From the NCBI GenBank assembly GCA_030427145.1, contig JAUHWT010000002.1, forward strand, positions 124,001 through 188,000: a stretch of DNA of 64,000 nucleotides, in the 5' to 3' direction. The translations under genes were made by a program, and so were the position numbers. A model generated the notes under the pieces. The model was not told the origin of the DNA. It saw only the letters and a program-made list of their open reading frames with translations, and did not search any database. Below, piece after piece: positions 63,446 to 64,000 of the stretch; within the stretch, counting starts at the first letter, position 1, and each line of letters opens with the position of its first letter. The DNA is from Alphaproteobacteria bacterium. GTDB taxonomy: Bacteria > Pseudomonadota > Alphaproteobacteria > Rhodobacterales > Rhodobacteraceae.

Positions 63446-64000
63446 ATGACAAAGAAAATGCTGATAGACGCCACGCACGCGGAAGAAACCCGCGTCGTGG
63501 TTCTCGACGGAAACAAAGTAGATGAATTCGACTTTGAATCACTGAACAAACGGCAGCTCGCCGGCAACATTTACCTGGCCAAGGTCACGCGGGTTGAACC
63601 CTCGCTCCAGGCCGCGTTTGTTGACTACGGTGGAAACCGCCACGGATTTCTCGCTTTCTCCGAAATCCACCCCGACTATTACCAGATCCCGAAAGCCGAC
63701 CGCGACAAACTGCTCGCGGAGGAGGCGGAGTACGCGCGACAGCTCGAGGAGGACGCCGCCCGCGAGAAGGAAAAAGCCAAAACCCGCGGACGCTCCCGCA
63801 GCCGTCGCCGGTCCCGCGCGACAAATGAGGGGTCCGCGTCGCAGGAAGACGCGGTTCTCGTGTCGGAAAATGTCGAGGCAACCGATGCCGAGAACACGCC
63901 CGATACGGATCAGTCCCAGGTAACTGCTGAAGCAGCCGCGCATGAGTCGGATGGCGAAGCTGACGTGGAGCCCACCGAGGCGGTTTCAGCCGATCAGCAG
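63446..64000 (+). CDS. rne: Ribonuclease E (5' part)
   Basis: The first 185 codons of RNase E, running off the window. MTKKMLIDATHAEETRV is followed by the S1 domain (GNIYLAKVTRVEPSLQAAFVDYG, shown in parts: GNIYLAKVTRVEP, AAFVDYGGNRHGFL, EIHPDYYQIP). After residue 85 comes a long insertion in the S1 domain, charged and low-complexity (EEAEYARQLEEDAAREKEK, then RGRSRSRRRSR and an acidic stretch), typical of alphaproteobacterial RNase E. An ATG four codons downstream is an alternative start. Confidence 0.95.
   Translation, partial: MTKKMLIDATHAEETRVVVLDGNKVDEFDFESLNKRQLAGNIYLAKVTRVEPSLQAAFVDYGGNRHGFLAFSEIHPDYYQIPKADRDKLLAEEAEYARQLEEDAAREKEKAKTRGRSRSRRRSRATNEGSASQEDAVLVSENVEATDAENTPDTDQSQVTAEAAAHESDGEADVEPTEAVSADQQ

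Noticed and set aside
63030..63542. 170-codon minus-strand frame in the mrcA-rne gap
   Set aside because: No domain, poor composition, and it overlaps the certain start of rne.
1..64000. CRISPR array, prophage or intact transposon
   Set aside because: No regular repeat-spacer pattern, integrase, transposase or phage structural gene was found.

Overview
The window is a high-GC chromosomal segment from an alphaproteobacterium, most likely of the Rhodobacterales (Roseobacter/Paracoccus group). The evidence is family content and order: a PBP5-type carboxypeptidase-tmk-holB-tatD run, an aa3-type ctaD, a DUF6324-type small protein, mmcB, a tRNA-His without G-1, an alphaproteobacterial-style rne and flagellar genes of that group. 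No phage, CRISPR array, integrase or intact insertion sequence was seen.

Layout. 1-4.9 kb: housekeeping run (end of a D,D-carboxypeptidase, tmk, holB, tatD, a metallo-beta-lactamase-fold hydrolase, an AEC transporter), mostly with overlapping or closely spaced ends. 4.9-8.4 kb: an exported protein of unknown role, ctaD with an intrinsic terminator, mmcB, a DUF6324-like protein and tRNA-His. 8.7-16.2 kb: a two-gene RND efflux pump, a GlxA-type regulator, a lipoprotein, and an SDR/membrane protein pair. 16.2-19.1 kb (minus): exported proteins of the type that accompany PQQ-dependent alcohol oxidation (ABC-type binding protein, YVTN beta-propeller, two small proteins), followed on the plus strand by a GNAT and a LuxR-class two-component system that may control them. 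22-24.6 kb: an AztD-type zinc metallochaperone behind a perfect 26-bp Zur-like palindrome, then an unrecognised tryptophan-rich exported protein.

24.8-35.9 kb is the main accessory block: a D-apiose/D-apionate catabolic operon (lactonase ApnL, dehydrogenase ApsD, a RuBisCO-like protein, DUF1537 kinase OiaK, oxidoisomerase ApnO) with a dedicated ribose-type ABC importer. The logic is: import D-apiose, oxidise it to the lactone (ApsD), open the ring to D-apionate (ApnL), oxidise and isomerise to 3-oxo-isoapionate (ApnO), phosphorylate (OiaK), and cleave with the RuBisCO-like enzyme. 35.9-40.1 kb (minus) is a four-gene operon for a sucrose-like sugar, probably mannosylfructose: GH32-like enzyme, HAD phosphatase, GT4 synthase and DUF4202.

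40.5-49.3 kb: a membrane protein/XRE pair, then iron genes: exbB-exbD-exbD-tonB (minus), a DUF2218 protein, a siderophore ABC importer, a possible 52-residue protein, and bfd-bfr. 49.5-58.9 kb: bactofilin with an M23 peptidase, queA, an MFS transporter, DUF924, flagellar flgN-like/flgJ/fliK/flgD and DUF2189. 59-64 kb: prfB and mrcA (minus) and the start of rne, which runs off the window behind a roughly 700-nt leader.

Observations most worth checking are the RuBisCO-like sugar pathway and its candidate operator, an ExbD pair in which one copy has Asn at the proton-carrying Asp, the lone Zur-linked aztD, the DUF4202-disaccharide operon, and the PQQ-associated genes that lack a dehydrogenase nearby.
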